A stretch of DNA of 64,000 bases from Alcaligenes aquatilis (GCF_003076515.1 NZ_CP022390.1:1116001-1180000); one strand, 5' to 3'; positions 51,507-63,478 are shown, counted from the stretch's first letter. The notes: generated from the letters alone by a model not told the origin. Made by a program: numbers and translations.

Positions 51507-52291
51507 GGTCTGCAAATACCCCGGCTGGAGTCATTCAGAAAGTCGATCATGACCTGTACGGCCGCACGGCACTCAGGCTGCGTTTCCTGCAAGGCTTGCA
51601 TCTGCTCCACGGCCTGCTCCACCGTCAGCTTGCGACGATACAGCAGCTTGTAGCTTTCCTTCACCGCCGAAATCGCTTCAGCCGAGAAGTTGCGACGGCC
51701 CAGGCCTTCGCTATTCACACCGACAGGACGGAAAGGATCGCCTGCACCAATCACGTAAGGAGGAATATCCTGACGCACCGAGCTGGTACCACCAATCATG
51801 CTGTGTGCACCGATACGACCGAACTGATGCACAGCCGTCAAACCGCCCAGAATGGCCCAGTCGCCAATATGCACGTGGCCGCCCAGTTGGACGCTGTTGG
51901 CGATAATCGTGTGATTGGCAATCTGGCAATCATGTGCAATGTGGGTGTAGGCCATGATCCAGTTATCATTGCCGACACGGGTCACACCGACATCCTGCAC
52001 CGTACCGGTATTGATGGTGACGTACTCACGAACCATATTGCCATCGCCGATTTCCAGACGAGTCGGTTCACCCGCGTACTTCTTGTCCTGCGGCATGCCA
52101 CCAATGGAGCAGAAACGGTAGAAATGGTTGTTGCAACCAATCGTGGTCACGCCATCAATCACGCAGTGGGGGCCCACTTTGGTGCCCGCCCCTATCGTGA
52201 CATTAGGCCCAATGATGCTGTAAGGCCCGACCTCGACATCATCTGCAAGCTGAGCGCCCGCTTCGATGATGGCCGTTTCATGAATACGCAT
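51503..52291 (-). CDS. lpxA: UDP-N-acetylglucosamine acyltransferase
   Basis: A 262-residue left-handed beta-helix enzyme, first step of lipid A synthesis. Hexapeptide repeats run from residue 5 to about 190, the catalytic His is in YTHIAHDCQIANH, and the C-terminal helical domain follows. It starts three bases after fabZ. Confidence 0.96.
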   Translation of the reverse strand: MRIHETAIIEAGAQLADDVEVGPYSIIGPNVTIGAGTKVGPHCVIDGVTTIGCNNHFYRFCSIGGMPQDKKYAGEPTRLEIGDGNMVREYVTINTGTVQDVGVTRVGNDNWIMAYTHIAHDCQIANHTIIANSVQLGGHVHIGDWAILGGLTAVHQFGRIGAHSMIGGTSSVRQDIPPYVIGAGDPFRPVGVNSEGLGRRNFSAEAISAVKESYKLLYRRKLTVEQAVEQMQALQETQPECRAAVQVMIDFLNDSSRGICRP

Positions 52292-52294
52292 AAA

Positions 52295-52750
52295 CTATTC
52301 TTCCAATTGACGGATCGCACACATAATTTTAGCTTCGGCAACCACTTGGCCATCAACCAAGGCACGGCCCGTGTACTTGCACAAGGCGCGGCTGATGCGA
52401 TCCGCGGTCACTTCCAAACGCAACTGATCGCCTGGCATCACGGGTTTGCGAAAACGCGCGCCATCCACACCAACCAGGTAATAGGCTAGCTTGTTGTCCA
52501 CTTTGGCGTACGGATCCTCAGGATCGGTAAAAGAGAACAGCGCCGCTGCCTGAGCCATGGCTTCAATGATCAAGACCCCAGGCATAACCGGCATGTGCGG
52601 AAAGTGACCCGTAAAAAAGGGTTCATTCATCGACACGTTTTTAATGGCGACGATGCTCTTGCCGGGCACCAGTTCCAAGACGCGATCAACCAGCAGCATC
52701 GGGTAACGATGAGGGAGGCGATCCATAATTTGTCGAATGTCGAGTTCCAT
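52295..52750 (-). CDS. fabZ: 3-hydroxyacyl-ACP dehydratase FabZ
   Basis: A 151-residue hot-dog-fold dehydratase of fatty acid synthesis. The catalytic His lies in [28 protein letters not shown] segment ([11 protein letters not shown]) and the Glu in the following helix. It competes with LpxA for 3-hydroxyacyl-ACP, so its place between lpxD and lpxA is functionally sensible and conserved. Confidence 0.96.
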   Translation of the reverse strand: MELDIRQIMDRLPHRYPMLLVDRVLELVPGKSIVAIKNVSMNEPFFTGHFPHMPVMPGVLIIEAMAQAAALFSFTDPEDPYAKVDNKLAYYLVGVDGARFRKPVMPGDQLRLEVTADRISRALCKYTGRALVDGQVVAEAKIMCAIRQLEE

Positions 52751-52762
52751 GTCCTGTCCTGC

Positions 52763-53896
52763 TTATTTTTGTTTATTGATATGTTCAGATGATTCATTTG
52801 CCCCATCAGCCTGCTGACGCTCCAAAGAGCGCAGGCGACGGCGCAAACCGCTCAATTGCCCCAGCACGGCAGCGTTTTTCTGCCAGTCCTGATGCCCAGC
52901 AAAGGGATAAACCCCGGTATAACGTCCAGGCTGACTGATATTGGAGGTGACAGCCGTACCGCCAGAGACGTGTACATCGTCACCCAAGACCAGGTGACCC
53001 GAGAGCATCGCTGCCCCGGCGATCGTACAACGCGCCCCAATCTGGGTAGAGCCGGCCACCCCCACACACGCCGCCATGGCCGTGTGCTCGCCGACCTGCA
53101 CGTTGTGCCCGATCATAATCTGGTTGTCCAGCTTGACGCCGTTGGCCAACACGGTGTCATCCAGTGCACCACGGTCCACCGTCGTATTGGCGCCGATTTC
53201 AACATCGTCGCCAATACGCACGTGGCCGATCTGTGCAATCTTGGCCCAGGCACCCTTGCCTTTCACTGGATCCGGCGCAAAACCAAAACCGTCCGCGCCC
53301 AGCACTACGCCCGAATGCAAAATGGCGCGAGCCCCAATATGCACCTGGTGGTAAAGAGTGACACGCGCATGCAGTAAACAGTCTGGCCCCAAGGTAGAGC
53401 CTGCGCCAATCACGCAATGCGCACCCAAACGGGTGCCACGTCCGATCTTGACGCCGGCCTCCACCACGCAAAAGGGCCCGACCGACACGCCCTCGCCCAA
53501 TTGAGCACTAGGGTCAATCACCGCACTGGGATGGATGCCCTGGGGCAAATCCGCCATGCGCACCTGATCAAAACGCTGAGCCAGCAGCGCATACATTAGA
53601 TAAGGCTCTGAGCACAAAACCGGAATAAAGGACGGTGTAAAGCCCAGATCCTCGTAGACCTGTGGCGTCAAAATCACCACCGCAGCACGGGTCTGCTCCA
53701 GCAGATCCTGCATCTTGGGATTGGACAGAAAGCTGATTTCTTCCGGACCCGCAGAAAGTAAAGAGCCTAGGCCCCGAATCCGGGGCATAGGCTCTTTAAT
53801 GCCTTCTGGCAGCTTGCAATCCAGTCCGGTCTTGTTGATGGCGTCTATGAGTTCAGACAGCTGTACAGCCTGATCAACGTTCAGCAATACCGGCAT
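52763..53896 (-). CDS. lpxD: UDP-3-O-acylglucosamine N-acyltransferase
   Basis: A 377-residue LpxD, somewhat longer than the E. coli protein (341). It has the N-terminal uridine-binding domain, then hexapeptide repeats (residues about 115-300), with the catalytic His likely in LDNQIMIGHNVQVGEH. The C-terminal helix ends in a polar tail with Gln, Lys and Glu. It adds the N-linked acyl chain in lipid A synthesis. Confidence 0.95.
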   Translation of the reverse strand: MPVLLNVDQAVQLSELIDAINKTGLDCKLPEGIKEPMPRIRGLGSLLSAGPEEISFLSNPKMQDLLEQTRAAVVILTPQVYEDLGFTPSFIPVLCSEPYLMYALLAQRFDQVRMADLPQGIHPSAVIDPSAQLGEGVSVGPFCVVEAGVKIGRGTRLGAHCVIGAGSTLGPDCLLHARVTLYHQVHIGARAILHSGVVLGADGFGFAPDPVKGKGAWAKIAQIGHVRIGDDVEIGANTTVDRGALDDTVLANGVKLDNQIMIGHNVQVGEHTAMAACVGVAGSTQIGARCTIAGAAMLSGHLVLGDDVHVSGGTAVTSNISQPGRYTGVYPFAGHQDWQKNAAVLGQLSGLRRRLRSLERQQADGANESSEHINKQK

Positions 53897-53902
53897 AGTG
53901 CA

Positions 53903-54457
53903 TCAACCGCCCAGTGCTTTCAGAACTTCCTCGGTGATGTCCACACGTGGGCTAACGGTGACCGCGTCCTGAATGATCAGGTCGTAGCCTTGCGAGTCAG
54001 CAATACGCTTGATAGCGGCATCAGCCTGCTCAACGATGGCCGAGAACTCTTCGTTGCGGCGACGATTGAAGTCTTCCTGGAATTCGCGGCGCTTGCGCTG
54101 CAAATCGGAATCCAGGTCAGCCAGTTGACGCTGACGCTTCACACGATCGGACTCGGACAAGACAGGAGCATCCTTGTCGAACTTCTGAGCTTGCGAACGC
54201 AGGTTGTTGGCCATGCGCTCCAGCTCTTCGTCACGACGCTTGAATTCTGCTTCGATTTTGGTTTGGGCCGCTTTGGCGGGCTTGGAATCACGCAAAATGC
54301 GCTCTGTGCTGACAAAACCAATTTTGGTCTGGGCCTGAACAACAGGAGCAGCGGTCATGGCGCCGACACCCAGCGCGGCAGCCAGAACGAGCGCGTTATT
54401 GCCACGCGACAAGCTGCGGGCGATGTTTGTAAGTTTTAATGCGATGTTTGACTTCAT
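53903..54457 (-). CDS. skp: Skp/OmpH periplasmic chaperone
   Basis: A 184-residue OmpH family protein with a signal peptide (cleavage near VVQA-QTK, residue 43) and a long charged coiled coil (residues about 65-150) that forms the tentacles of the trimeric chaperone. It shields unfolded outer-membrane proteins on their way to BamA, which is encoded just upstream in the operon. Confidence 0.93.
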   Translation of the reverse strand: MKSNIALKLTNIARSLSRGNNALVLAAALGVGAMTAAPVVQAQTKIGFVSTERILRDSKPAKAAQTKIEAEFKRRDEELERMANNLRSQAQKFDKDAPVLSESDRVKRQRQLADLDSDLQRKRREFQEDFNRRRNEEFSAIVEQADAAIKRIADSQGYDLIIQDAVTVSPRVDITEEVLKALGG

Positions 54458-54518
54458 GAAAAATCTACCTTGCTAATTAGGCTGCAGAATAGTGCAATTG
54501 TGCCACTAAACACGAACA

Positions 54519-56861
54519 TCAGAAAGCGGTACCAATCTGGAACTGGAAGGCTTGTTTATCGTCGCCTTCCTTGGCGCGCAAGGCGCGACCATAGGACAAC
54601 TGCAACGGACCGAGTGGGGACTCCCACGACAAGCCCAGACCTGCAGCGTACTTCCAACCGCATGGATCCTCCGACAAACGGTCAGGACGACCCATTGGGC
54701 AACCACCGCTGGTGTTGTCAACTTTACCGGCATCGGCAAAGACGAACCAACGCAACGTACGGTCACGTGAGGCACCGGGGAATGGCAGATACAGTTGAGC
54801 GTTGGCAATCATTCGACGCGAACCACCCAGGTAGTCGCCCGTCAAGATATCGCGTCCGCCCAAGGATGCACCTTCGTAGCCACGTACCGACCCGATACCA
54901 CCGGCGTATACGTTCTTGATCACCGGGAAACTCTTGCCACCGATGCTGCGACCGTAGTCAATCGCCCCGTTCAGAGCCAGCGTGTAAGCACGCCCCAAAG
55001 GAATATAGTGCTGATGGCTGGCACGCAGCATGTAATAGCGCAAATCCATCGTACCCATATCAGCCGACAGACTGGTCAAGCTGCCCTTGTTGGGAGCAAT
55101 CGCGCTGTCGCGAGTATCTTTGGACCAACCCAGGTTGAAAATAAAGGTGTTGGTGCCTTCACCGTACTCGTTTACGTAATCCTGATAGGCACGGGGTGTG
55201 TACTGCGGGCTCAGGCGCGAGAGCTTGTTGTGCTCGAAGTTCACGCCCATGAATACACGGTCGTACTCGGAAATAGGCACACCGAAGTTCAAACCGGCAC
55301 CGATTGCGGTGTTCTGGTAATCACCCCAACCATCATTGGACTGGTAAGGCGTGGTACGACGGTAGTAAATCGAGGTGGTCTTGCTGATGCCGTCACCTGT
55401 CCAGAAAGGATTGGTATGGCTGATCACCGCCGCACGGTTCACTTTACTGGTATTGACCTGCAAGGACAGGCTGTTACCACTACCGAAGATGTTGTCCTGA
55501 CTGATACCGGCTGACAGCATCAGCTTGTCAGTCGAACCGTAACCAATACCGAGGTTAACCAAGCCGGTGGGCTTTTCTTTCACGTCCACGTTCACGTCGA
55601 CCTGGTCAGGCGAACCCGGTACAGGCTTGGTATTCACATCTACTTCATTGAAGTAGCCCAGACGGTCGATACGGTCACGCGAGAACTTGATGGCGTCCGA
55701 GTCATACCAGGCCGCTTCCTGCTGACGCATTTCACGACGCACCACTTCATCACGGGTACGGACGTTTCCACCCACCTCAATACGGCGCACATACACGCGA
55801 CGACCGGGATCGACGTAGAAGGTCAAGTCAGCCGTGTGATTTTCGCGATCCAGCACCGGGTTCGGGTTGGCATTCGCAAAGGCATAACCCAAGCCACCCA
55901 GATACTCGGTGATCGATTTTACGGTAGCGCTGGTCTTGTCCGAGGAAAACACTTCGCCTTCTTTTTGCTGCACCATCGGCTCGATCTTGTCTTCCAGACC
56001 CAGCAGATCACCGGCCAATTTCACGCTACTCAAGGTGTAGGGCTGGCCCTCGTGAATGGTCAGGGTAATGTAAATGTCTTTGCGATCGGGCGAAATCGAT
56101 ACCTGAGGCGCTTCGGCCGAGTACTCCAGGAAACCACGATTCAGGTAGTAGGAGCGGATACGCTCCATATCCCCTTCCAGTTTTTCGCGGGAGTATTTAT
56201 CAGTGCCGGTGTACCAGGTCATCATGCCCGAGGTCGTCAGCTCCATCTGATCGAGCAAGTCACCTTGCGAGACGGCTTCCGTACCGACGATGCGGATTTC
56301 CTTGATCTTGGCCAAGCCACCCTCAAAGATGTCAAAGCTGACACCGACGCGGTTACGTGGCAAAGGCGTGATGATAGGCGTGATTTCCACACCATACTTG
56401 CCCTTGGACAAGTACTGTTGTTTCAGCTCGAATTCAGCACGTTCCAACATGGAACGGTCAAAAACCCGGCCTTCTCCAAAGCCTACCTGGGCCAGGGAGT
56501 TGATAATATTCTTGGCGTCGAACTCGCGCATGCCATTAAAAGACACGGAGGCGATGGTTGGACGCTCCTTAACGTTAACGATCAGCACATTGGTGCTGGT
56601 GTCAATTTGCACGTCACTGAAAAAACCGGTGGCGTACAAGCGCTGAATCGCGTCTGCCGCCTGCTCTTCCGAGAAGGACTCACCGACCTTGACAGGCAAA
56701 GACGAGAACACGGCACCGGGATCGACCCGCTGGATGCCATTGACTTGAATATCGCGCACGACAAACGGTGCAAATGCATTCGCCAGGGCGGGGGCAAGCA
56801 GACTTGCCACCAATACGGGCAGAACACGCAACGCAAAAGTAGGTTTCCGGCTAAACGACAT
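54519..56861 (-). CDS. bamA: BamA outer-membrane protein assembly factor
   Basis: A 780-residue Omp85 protein. A signal peptide (residues 1-30, ALANA cleavage region) is followed by five POTRA domains starting at FVVRDIQVNGIQRVDPG and a 16-strand barrel with the family motif GSVRGYEGASLGGRD and a C-terminal QFQIGTAF. It folds outer-membrane proteins into the membrane. The ATG at 56861 is chosen as the start of the signal peptide; the frame is open to 56951, inside rseP territory. Confidence 0.96.
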   Translation of the reverse strand: MSFSRKPTFALRVLPVLVASLLAPALANAFAPFVVRDIQVNGIQRVDPGAVFSSLPVKVGESFSEEQAADAIQRLYATGFFSDVQIDTSTNVLIVNVKERPTIASVSFNGMREFDAKNIINSLAQVGFGEGRVFDRSMLERAEFELKQQYLSKGKYGVEITPIITPLPRNRVGVSFDIFEGGLAKIKEIRIVGTEAVSQGDLLDQMELTTSGMMTWYTGTDKYSREKLEGDMERIRSYYLNRGFLEYSAEAPQVSISPDRKDIYITLTIHEGQPYTLSSVKLAGDLLGLEDKIEPMVQQKEGEVFSSDKTSATVKSITEYLGGLGYAFANANPNPVLDRENHTADLTFYVDPGRRVYVRRIEVGGNVRTRDEVVRREMRQQEAAWYDSDAIKFSRDRIDRLGYFNEVDVNTKPVPGSPDQVDVNVDVKEKPTGLVNLGIGYGSTDKLMLSAGISQDNIFGSGNSLSLQVNTSKVNRAAVISHTNPFWTGDGISKTTSIYYRRTTPYQSNDGWGDYQNTAIGAGLNFGVPISEYDRVFMGVNFEHNKLSRLSPQYTPRAYQDYVNEYGEGTNTFIFNLGWSKDTRDSAIAPNKGSLTSLSADMGTMDLRYYMLRASHQHYIPLGRAYTLALNGAIDYGRSIGGKSFPVIKNVYAGGIGSVRGYEGASLGGRDILTGDYLGGSRRMIANAQLYLPFPGASRDRTLRWFVFADAGKVDNTSGGCPMGRPDRLSEDPCGWKYAAGLGLSWESPLGPLQLSYGRALRAKEGDDKQAFQFQIGTAF

Positions 56862-56913
56862 CCTGGACAATCCTTGGTCGGTCAAATGGTTGGAAATTGT
56901 ATGCCACCCGCTC

Positions 56914-58236
56914 TCAACTGAAAAGACGGGTGATGTCATTAAAAAAAGCAATACTCATCAGCACGGCCAACAAGGCCAAACCCAGCCGTTGACCGACAAG
57001 CATCATACGCTCCGAAGCGGGCTTGCCGCGCACGGCTTCGATGGCATAGTACAGTAGATGCCCACCGTCTAGCATAGGTACGGGCAATAAATTCAGTAAA
57101 CCAATGCTAATACTGATCAAGGCCAAGAAATTCAGGTAGGCAATAAAGCCAATACGCGCTGTCTGACCTGCATAATCCGCAATAGTAACCGGCCCGCTGA
57201 CATTACGTACAGAGACATCGCCCGTAATCATGCGCCCGATCATCTTCAAAGAGAACCAAAAAGTCTGCCCGGTACGGGTAAATCCGCGCTCCACGCTCTC
57301 GATGGGCCCATACCGCACCAAGGTCATGGGCATATCCATAGCCACTTGGGCACCAATACGCCCTTGTGCCTTGGCATCGCTCTGGGGAGTAAGCAGCAGG
57401 CGTTGAATTTCACCCTCGCGCAGCACCTCAAGCTCAAGTGTCTTACCCGCAGATTGTTGCACCTTTTGAACGAACGCCGTCATTCCAGGCTCGATCAAAT
57501 CATCCAGCCGGAGAATAAGGTCGTCTTTTTTCAGACCTGCTTGTTCGGCTGCCGTATCTTTAAACACTTCTTGAACGACTGATCGTGCCGGGCGTAACAT
57601 CAGCCCAGCCTTGGCCATCAGGTCCTGCCCGTCCGGCAAAATCTCGCCAGCCGGTAATGTCAGGTAACGATTTTCTTCTCGTCCCAGCAGGTCCTTGACT
57701 CCCACTTCGAGCTCGCCGCCCGAGGACAAGGCATCCATAAAGGCCCAGCGCGCCTGCAACCAGGAATCCACAGGTTTGCCATCCACCGAGACCAGACGAT
57801 CCCCAGCCTGGAAACCGGCCTGAGCCGCTGGCGTGCCTTCTGGGACGGGACCGATTTGCGCGACGGGCTCCTGGGCTCCTAACAACCCTACAAAGGCATA
57901 AATCACCACCGCCAGAATCAGGTTGGCCATTGGACCAGCCAGCACAATCGCGGCACGCTGTCGCAGGGGCTTGTGGTTGAAGGACTCGTCGATCTGTGCC
58001 TGCGTTGCATGAGCAGGCGGATCATTTTGCATGGCGACGTAGCCGCCCAAAGGAAGAGCAGAGACAGCCCATTCGGTGCCGTTCTTGTCGAAACGACGGT
58101 ACAGCACCTTGCCAAACCCGATAGAAAAACGCTCTACACGCACGCCGCAACGACGAGCCACCCAGTAGTGGCCAAGCTCGTGAAAAGTCACCAGCACGCC
58201 CAAGGCTACCAAGAAAGCCAGAACCGTGAAGAGCAT
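56914..58236 (-). CDS. rseP: RseP site-2 metalloprotease
   Basis: A 440-residue inner-membrane zinc protease. The active-site HELGH lies at residues 19-23, two PDZ regions follow (around AAQAGFQAGDRLVSVDGKPVDSW), and the second catalytic motif PMLDGGHLLYY is near residue 390. RseP cuts anti-sigma factor RseA in the envelope stress response and clears signal peptides. Its place beside bamA is conserved. The last helix ends with LLAVLMSIAFFNDITRLFS. Confidence 0.95.
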   Translation of the reverse strand: MLFTVLAFLVALGVLVTFHELGHYWVARRCGVRVERFSIGFGKVLYRRFDKNGTEWAVSALPLGGYVAMQNDPPAHATQAQIDESFNHKPLRQRAAIVLAGPMANLILAVVIYAFVGLLGAQEPVAQIGPVPEGTPAAQAGFQAGDRLVSVDGKPVDSWLQARWAFMDALSSGGELEVGVKDLLGREENRYLTLPAGEILPDGQDLMAKAGLMLRPARSVVQEVFKDTAAEQAGLKKDDLILRLDDLIEPGMTAFVQKVQQSAGKTLELEVLREGEIQRLLLTPQSDAKAQGRIGAQVAMDMPMTLVRYGPIESVERGFTRTGQTFWFSLKMIGRMITGDVSVRNVSGPVTIADYAGQTARIGFIAYLNFLALISISIGLLNLLPVPMLDGGHLLYYAIEAVRGKPASERMMLVGQRLGLALLAVLMSIAFFNDITRLFS

Positions 58237-58247
58237 GTTAATTCCTG

Positions 58248-59450
58248 TTAAATACGCGCAGAGACTCTGCAGTAATCCAGCGCCAGCGAACGGGTCTCGC
58301 TATCCAGCTCCAACACCCCTTCCAGGGCCTCTAAGGCCTGGCTGGCACGGCCATTGAGCCTATCCAGACAATGCTCAATCACCGCCGGAATCTGAGTATA
58401 GCCAATCTGCCTTTCCAAGAAGCGGTCTACGGCAATTTCGTTGGCGGCATTCAAAGTCACGCAGGCAGCCTGACTGCTGCGCAAAGCATCATAGGCCAAT
58501 CGCAGACAGGGAAAACGCACAAAATCAGGCTGTTCAAAGTCCAGGCGACCCATTGTGGCCAGATCCAACAAGCCTACGCCGCTGTACAAGCGTTCCGGAA
58601 AGCCCAGACCGTAGGCAATCGCCGTGCGCATGTCGGGCTGCCCCAATTGCGCCATCACCGAGCCATCTATGTACTCAACCATGGAGTGAATCACGCTTTG
58701 CGGATGCACCACCACATCAATCTGCTCAACGGGCACCGAGAACAACCAATGCGCCTCAATAACTTCCAGGCCTTTATTCAGCATAGTGGCTGAATCCACC
58801 GAAATTTTGCGGCCCATGCTCCAGTTGGGATGCGCACAGGCTTGCTCGGGGGTCACCTCATCCAGCTCGGCCAAGCTGCGCGAGCGAAACGGTCCACCGG
58901 AAGCTGTCACCAAGAGACGGCGTAGAGCAGCCACAGGCTGACCGGGCTCCGCAGGTAACTCACCGGCCAGACATTGGTAGATGGCGCTGTGTTCGGAGTC
59001 GATAGGCATCAATTGCGCCCCGCCCTCTTGCACGGCTTGCATGAAGATACGGCCCGCAGCGACCAGCGCTTCTTTATTGGCCAGCAACACCCGCTTGCCC
59101 GCACGAGCCGCAGCCAGGGCCGAAGGCAGACCTGCTGCCCCGATAATCGCGGCCATCACCGTCGTTACTTGTGGGTCTGCCGCCGTATCGGCCAGAGCTT
59201 GGGCACCTACCCGGATCTCGGGCAAGACACCACCCTGCCACGCCGCCAGAAAGCGGCTACGCGCGGCTTCATCAGGCACCAGAACAACCCGGGCGGCACT
59301 GTCACGAGCTTGCTGGGCCAGCAGCTCCATACGAGTGTGGCCGCTCACGGCATAAACCGCCATCCGCTCCGGATGACGAGCAATCACATCCAGTGTGCTG
59401 ATACCAATAGAGCCAGTGGCCCCTAACACACAAACATGCTGGAAACTCAT
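58248..59450 (-). CDS. dxr: 1-deoxy-D-xylulose 5-phosphate reductoisomerase
   Basis: A 400-residue Dxr, the committed step of the methylerythritol phosphate route to isoprenoids. It has the NADPH motif [18 protein letters not shown], and the metal and substrate segment [14 protein letters not shown]. The ATG at 59450 has AGGAAG five bases upstream. The product feeds UppS, encoded two genes upstream. Confidence 0.96.
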   Translation of the reverse strand: MSFQHVCVLGATGSIGISTLDVIARHPERMAVYAVSGHTRMELLAQQARDSAARVVLVPDEAARSRFLAAWQGGVLPEIRVGAQALADTAADPQVTTVMAAIIGAAGLPSALAAARAGKRVLLANKEALVAAGRIFMQAVQEGGAQLMPIDSEHSAIYQCLAGELPAEPGQPVAALRRLLVTASGGPFRSRSLAELDEVTPEQACAHPNWSMGRKISVDSATMLNKGLEVIEAHWLFSVPVEQIDVVVHPQSVIHSMVEYIDGSVMAQLGQPDMRTAIAYGLGFPERLYSGVGLLDLATMGRLDFEQPDFVRFPCLRLAYDALRSSQAACVTLNAANEIAVDRFLERQIGYTQIPAVIEHCLDRLNGRASQALEALEGVLELDSETRSLALDYCRVSARI

Positions 59451-59489
59451 GAGTTCTTCCTTGACGCAAACACTTAGTTCCACGCAGGA

Positions 59490-60344
59490 CTAAAAGAGCC
59501 ACGCCCCACTTAACAGCAAGGCTACGGGAGCAACCGGCAGCAAGGCGTCGATACGGTCGTAGACTCCACCATGGCCGGGCAATAATTGACTGGAATCTTT
59601 CACAGCGGCACGGCGCTTGAGCAAAGACTCGAACAAATCACCTACGATCGACAAGGCCGCCAGGGCAATACCCAAAACAGCCGTGGCAACCCACCCCCAA
59701 CGTTGCTGTACGTCGGCACCAAAGCTGCCTGCCCAATTTGCGCTTATCACCATCCATACCGCCGCAGCGGCCATACCGCCAACCGCTCCAGCCCAGGTCT
59801 TGCCGGGACTGACACGCGGGGCCAGTTTGGCCTTACCAAAAGCACGACCCGCGAAGTAGGCTGCAATATCCGCCGCCCAGATCAGAACCAATAGGGAGAG
59901 CACATACACAATGCCCTGCGTGTACAAGAAAAGAGACAGGCTGGCCCACGCGACCAAGGGAGCCAGCACACCCATCACACTGAGCAAAACACCTTGAGCT
60001 CGTTGTGTGGCCTGACCCTGCAACACCAGCCCTGTCGCACCAACGATCCACCATGCCGCCATTAACGGCACCAGGGCACGGTACACCAGATCAGCCGCCT
60101 GCTCTTGTGGACCTGTGTCATACCAGTACACGCTTAGCCACAACATCAAGGCACCGTTAAGCAAGGCCAAGGGCCATGCCCAACGCTGCTGATCCTCAGA
60201 CAGACTCAGACGCTCCCACTCCCAGCACGCCAACGTACTCATCAGCACAAAGATGGCCAACAAGGGCCAGCGCACGGGGGCAAGCATGGCCGCGCCCAGA
60301 ATCACCAGCAAGATCAGGGCGGTGATGACTCGTTGTTTCAACAT
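59490..60344 (-). CDS. cdsA: Phosphatidate cytidylyltransferase
   Basis: A 284-residue polytopic membrane enzyme that makes CDP-diacylglycerol. Several hydrophobic helices and the C-terminal signature SLLKRRAAVKDSSQLLPG, with HGGVYDRIDALL, are clear. The ATG at 60344 lies 13 bases after uppS; the longer open frame to 60458 overlaps uppS and lacks family resemblance. Confidence 0.95.
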   Translation of the reverse strand: MLKQRVITALILLVILGAAMLAPVRWPLLAIFVLMSTLACWEWERLSLSEDQQRWAWPLALLNGALMLWLSVYWYDTGPQEQAADLVYRALVPLMAAWWIVGATGLVLQGQATQRAQGVLLSVMGVLAPLVAWASLSLFLYTQGIVYVLSLLVLIWAADIAAYFAGRAFGKAKLAPRVSPGKTWAGAVGGMAAAAVWMVISANWAGSFGADVQQRWGWVATAVLGIALAALSIVGDLFESLLKRRAAVKDSSQLLPGHGGVYDRIDALLPVAPVALLLSGAWLF

Positions 60345-60357
60345 AGATAAGGCTCCG

Positions 60358-61125
60358 TCAAGGCGCGGGGCTACCCTGCACCTGGGCACTGGTGCGCCCA
60401 AAGCGCCGCTCGCGCCCACGATACCACTCGAAGGCTTGTTCCAGCTGCGCCCGGTCAAAATCCGGCCAGTACACGTCTGTAAAGTACAGCTCGGTATAGG
60501 CCATCTGCCAGATCAAGAAATTGGAAATGCGACGCTCTCCACCCGTGCGAATGAACAAATCCGGCTCGGGGGCATAAGACATCGCCAAATAGGGGCTGAA
60601 CATGGCCTCATCCAACTGCTCAGGATGATCGACCAAGTCAGGATTAGCGGCCAGCGCCTTTTGGGTCGCTTGCAAAATATCCCAACGACCGCCGTAATTG
60701 GCGGCAATCGTCAAATGCAAGGTGTCGTTATCGCGTGTTTTTTCCTCTGCATCGGCAATCAGCCCACGCAGTTCATCGCTAAATGCGGACAGTTCGCCAA
60801 TAACATGAAGTCGGACGCCGTTTTTTTTCAGTGTTGCCACTTCTTTTTGCAGCATCTTGACAAATAGCCCCATCAACAGGGAGACCTCCTCGGGAGGACG
60901 TCGCCAGTTCTCGGAACTAAAAGCAAACAGGGTCAAATAACGCACGCCGAGCTCACCACAAGCCTCGACAATGCGCCGCACGGTCTGCACACCCCGCAAG
61001 TGCCCTGCCGTGCGTGGCAAAAGACGACGGGTCGCCCATCGTCCATTGCCGTCCATGACAATTGCCAGGTGGCCAGGAACCTGACCGTGTTCCGGAATAG
61101 TTTGGGTAGAACTGAAAGAAATCAC
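60358..61125 (-). CDS. uppS: Undecaprenyl diphosphate synthase
   Basis: A 255-residue cis-prenyltransferase that makes the lipid carrier for cell-wall synthesis. The catalytic Asp is in [11 protein letters not shown] (Asp25), with GH-rich helix [11 protein letters not shown] and C-terminal [19 protein letters not shown]. It starts 22 bases after frr. Confidence 0.96.
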   Translation of the reverse strand: MISFSSTQTIPEHGQVPGHLAIVMDGNGRWATRRLLPRTAGHLRGVQTVRRIVEACGELGVRYLTLFAFSSENWRRPPEEVSLLMGLFVKMLQKEVATLKKNGVRLHVIGELSAFSDELRGLIADAEEKTRDNDTLHLTIAANYGGRWDILQATQKALAANPDLVDHPEQLDEAMFSPYLAMSYAPEPDLFIRTGGERRISNFLIWQMAYTELYFTDVYWPDFDRAQLEQAFEWYRGRERRFGRTSAQVQGSPAP

Positions 61126-61147
61126 CTAGCCACCTGTGCAAAAGCCG

Positions 61148-61708
61148 TTAGACCGTCATGATCTCGGCTTCTTTTTGGGCGATCAGCTTGTCGACTTCAG
61201 CCACATACTTGTCGGTCAGCTTCTGGATTTCATCCTGGGCGCGACGCTCGTCGTCCTCGGAAATCTCCTTGTCCTTGACTTGCTTTTTGAGCGTGTCATT
61301 GGCATCCCGACGCAGGTTGCGGATCGCAACCTTGGCATCTTCACCTTCACCGCGCACCACTTTGGCCAGATCGCGACGGCGCTCTTCGGTCAAGGCGGGC
61401 ATGGGCACACGAATGCTCTCGCCCATCGAGATGGGGTTCAGGCCCAGCTCGTTGTCGCGAATGGCTTTTTCAATGGGGCCAGCCATATGCTTTTCCCATA
61501 CCTGCACATTCAAGGTGCGAGCGTCAACCACCGTGATGTTAGCCACTTGGCTGACAGGCACCATGGAACCGTAGTATTCGACCTGAACATGATCCAGCAA
61601 GCCTGCCGTAGCGCGGCCAGTACGAATCTTGGCCAGGCCCGTCTTGAGAGACTCCAGGGACTTGCCCATACGGTTATCGGTCGATGCTTTAATCTCGGAA
61701 AGACTCAT
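61148..61708 (-). CDS. frr: Ribosome recycling factor
   Basis: A 186-residue RRF that, with EF-G, splits the ribosome after termination. The family segments [17 protein letters not shown] and the C-terminal [20 protein letters not shown] are intact. It follows pyrH by 19 bases. Confidence 0.97.
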   Translation of the reverse strand: MSLSEIKASTDNRMGKSLESLKTGLAKIRTGRATAGLLDHVQVEYYGSMVPVSQVANITVVDARTLNVQVWEKHMAGPIEKAIRDNELGLNPISMGESIRVPMPALTEERRRDLAKVVRGEGEDAKVAIRNLRRDANDTLKKQVKDKEISEDDERRAQDEIQKLTDKYVAEVDKLIAQKEAEIMTV

Positions 61709-61727
61709 GGACTAAATTCCTATAACT

Positions 61728-62537
<810 letters not shown>

Positions 62538-63428
62538 TTAGGCTTGGCCGGCAGCAGCAGCTACCTCAGCGGCGAAATCCTCAACACGCTTTTCAATGCC
62601 TTCACCCACAACGTACAGGGTAAAGCCAGCGATCGATGCTTTTTTCTCGTCCAGCATTTGCTGCACGCTTTGCTTGTCGTTCTTGACGAAAGGCTGGCTC
62701 AGCAGAGTCACTTCTTTCAGGAACTTGGCAACAGCGCCGTCAACCATTTTGGTGACGATGTCAGCAGGCTTGCCCGATTCAGCCGCTTTCTGAGCCGCCA
62801 CGGAGCGTTCGGCTTCGATTTCAGCAGCGTCAACACCGGAAGCGTCCATCGCTTTAGGACGAGTCGCAGCAATGTGCATGGCCAGATCCTTGCCCACTTC
62901 TTCGTCGCCACCGGCGAAATCAACCAATACGCCGATTTTGCCACCGTGAACGTAGCTGGCCAGTTGGCCGGCTGTTTCGTAGCGCTGGAAGCGACGGATC
63001 GAGATGTTTTCACCAATCTTGCCAACCAGAGCAGCGCGCACGGTCTCGACATTGCTGTCGGCCAGTGGCAGTTCAGCCAAAGCGGCCAGATCTGCTGGGT
63101 TGTGCTTGGCAACCAGTTGTGCGACGTCGTTGATAAAGCCGATGAAGTCATCGTTCTTGGCAACGAAGTCGGTTTCGCAGTTGACTTCAACAACGGAACC
63201 GGTCTTGGCATCGTCAGCAATGTAAACAGAAACCAGGCCTTCAGCGGTAACGCGGGTAGCTGCTTTGCTAGCCTTGCTGCCCAGCTTCACGCGCAAGATT
63301 TCTTCAGCACGTGCCATATCGCCGTCGGCTTCGGTCAGTGCTTTTTTGCATTCCATCATGGGCGCGTCGGTTTTCTCGCGCAATTCTTTAACCATCGATG
63401 CGGTGATTTGAGCCACGGTTTTCTCCAA
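62538..63428 (-). CDS. tsf: Elongation factor Ts
   Basis: A 296-residue EF-Ts, the nucleotide-exchange factor for EF-Tu. The N-terminal helical domain ([19 protein letters not shown]) and the core segment [15 protein letters not shown] are diagnostic. It follows rpsB in the conserved rpsB-tsf operon. Confidence 0.97.
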   Translation of the reverse strand: MEKTVAQITASMVKELREKTDAPMMECKKALTEADGDMARAEEILRVKLGSKASKAATRVTAEGLVSVYIADDAKTGSVVEVNCETDFVAKNDDFIGFINDVAQLVAKHNPADLAALAELPLADSNVETVRAALVGKIGENISIRRFQRYETAGQLASYVHGGKIGVLVDFAGGDEEVGKDLAMHIAATRPKAMDASGVDAAEIEAERSVAAQKAAESGKPADIVTKMVDGAVAKFLKEVTLLSQPFVKNDKQSVQQMLDEKKASIAGFTLYVVGEGIEKRVEDFAAEVAAAAGQA

Positions 63429-63441
63429 TTCTGTAGAACGT

Positions 63442-63459
63442 GCCCCGGCAAGCCGGGGC
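63442..63459 (-). other. GC-rich hairpin in the rpsB-tsf spacer, tsf-proximal
   Basis: GCCCCGGC and GCCGGGGC form an 8-bp stem with an AA loop just before tsf. There is no T run. It may influence tsf translation or message decay. Confidence 0.5.
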
Positions 63460-63478
63460 GATACGAAAGGTCACTGTA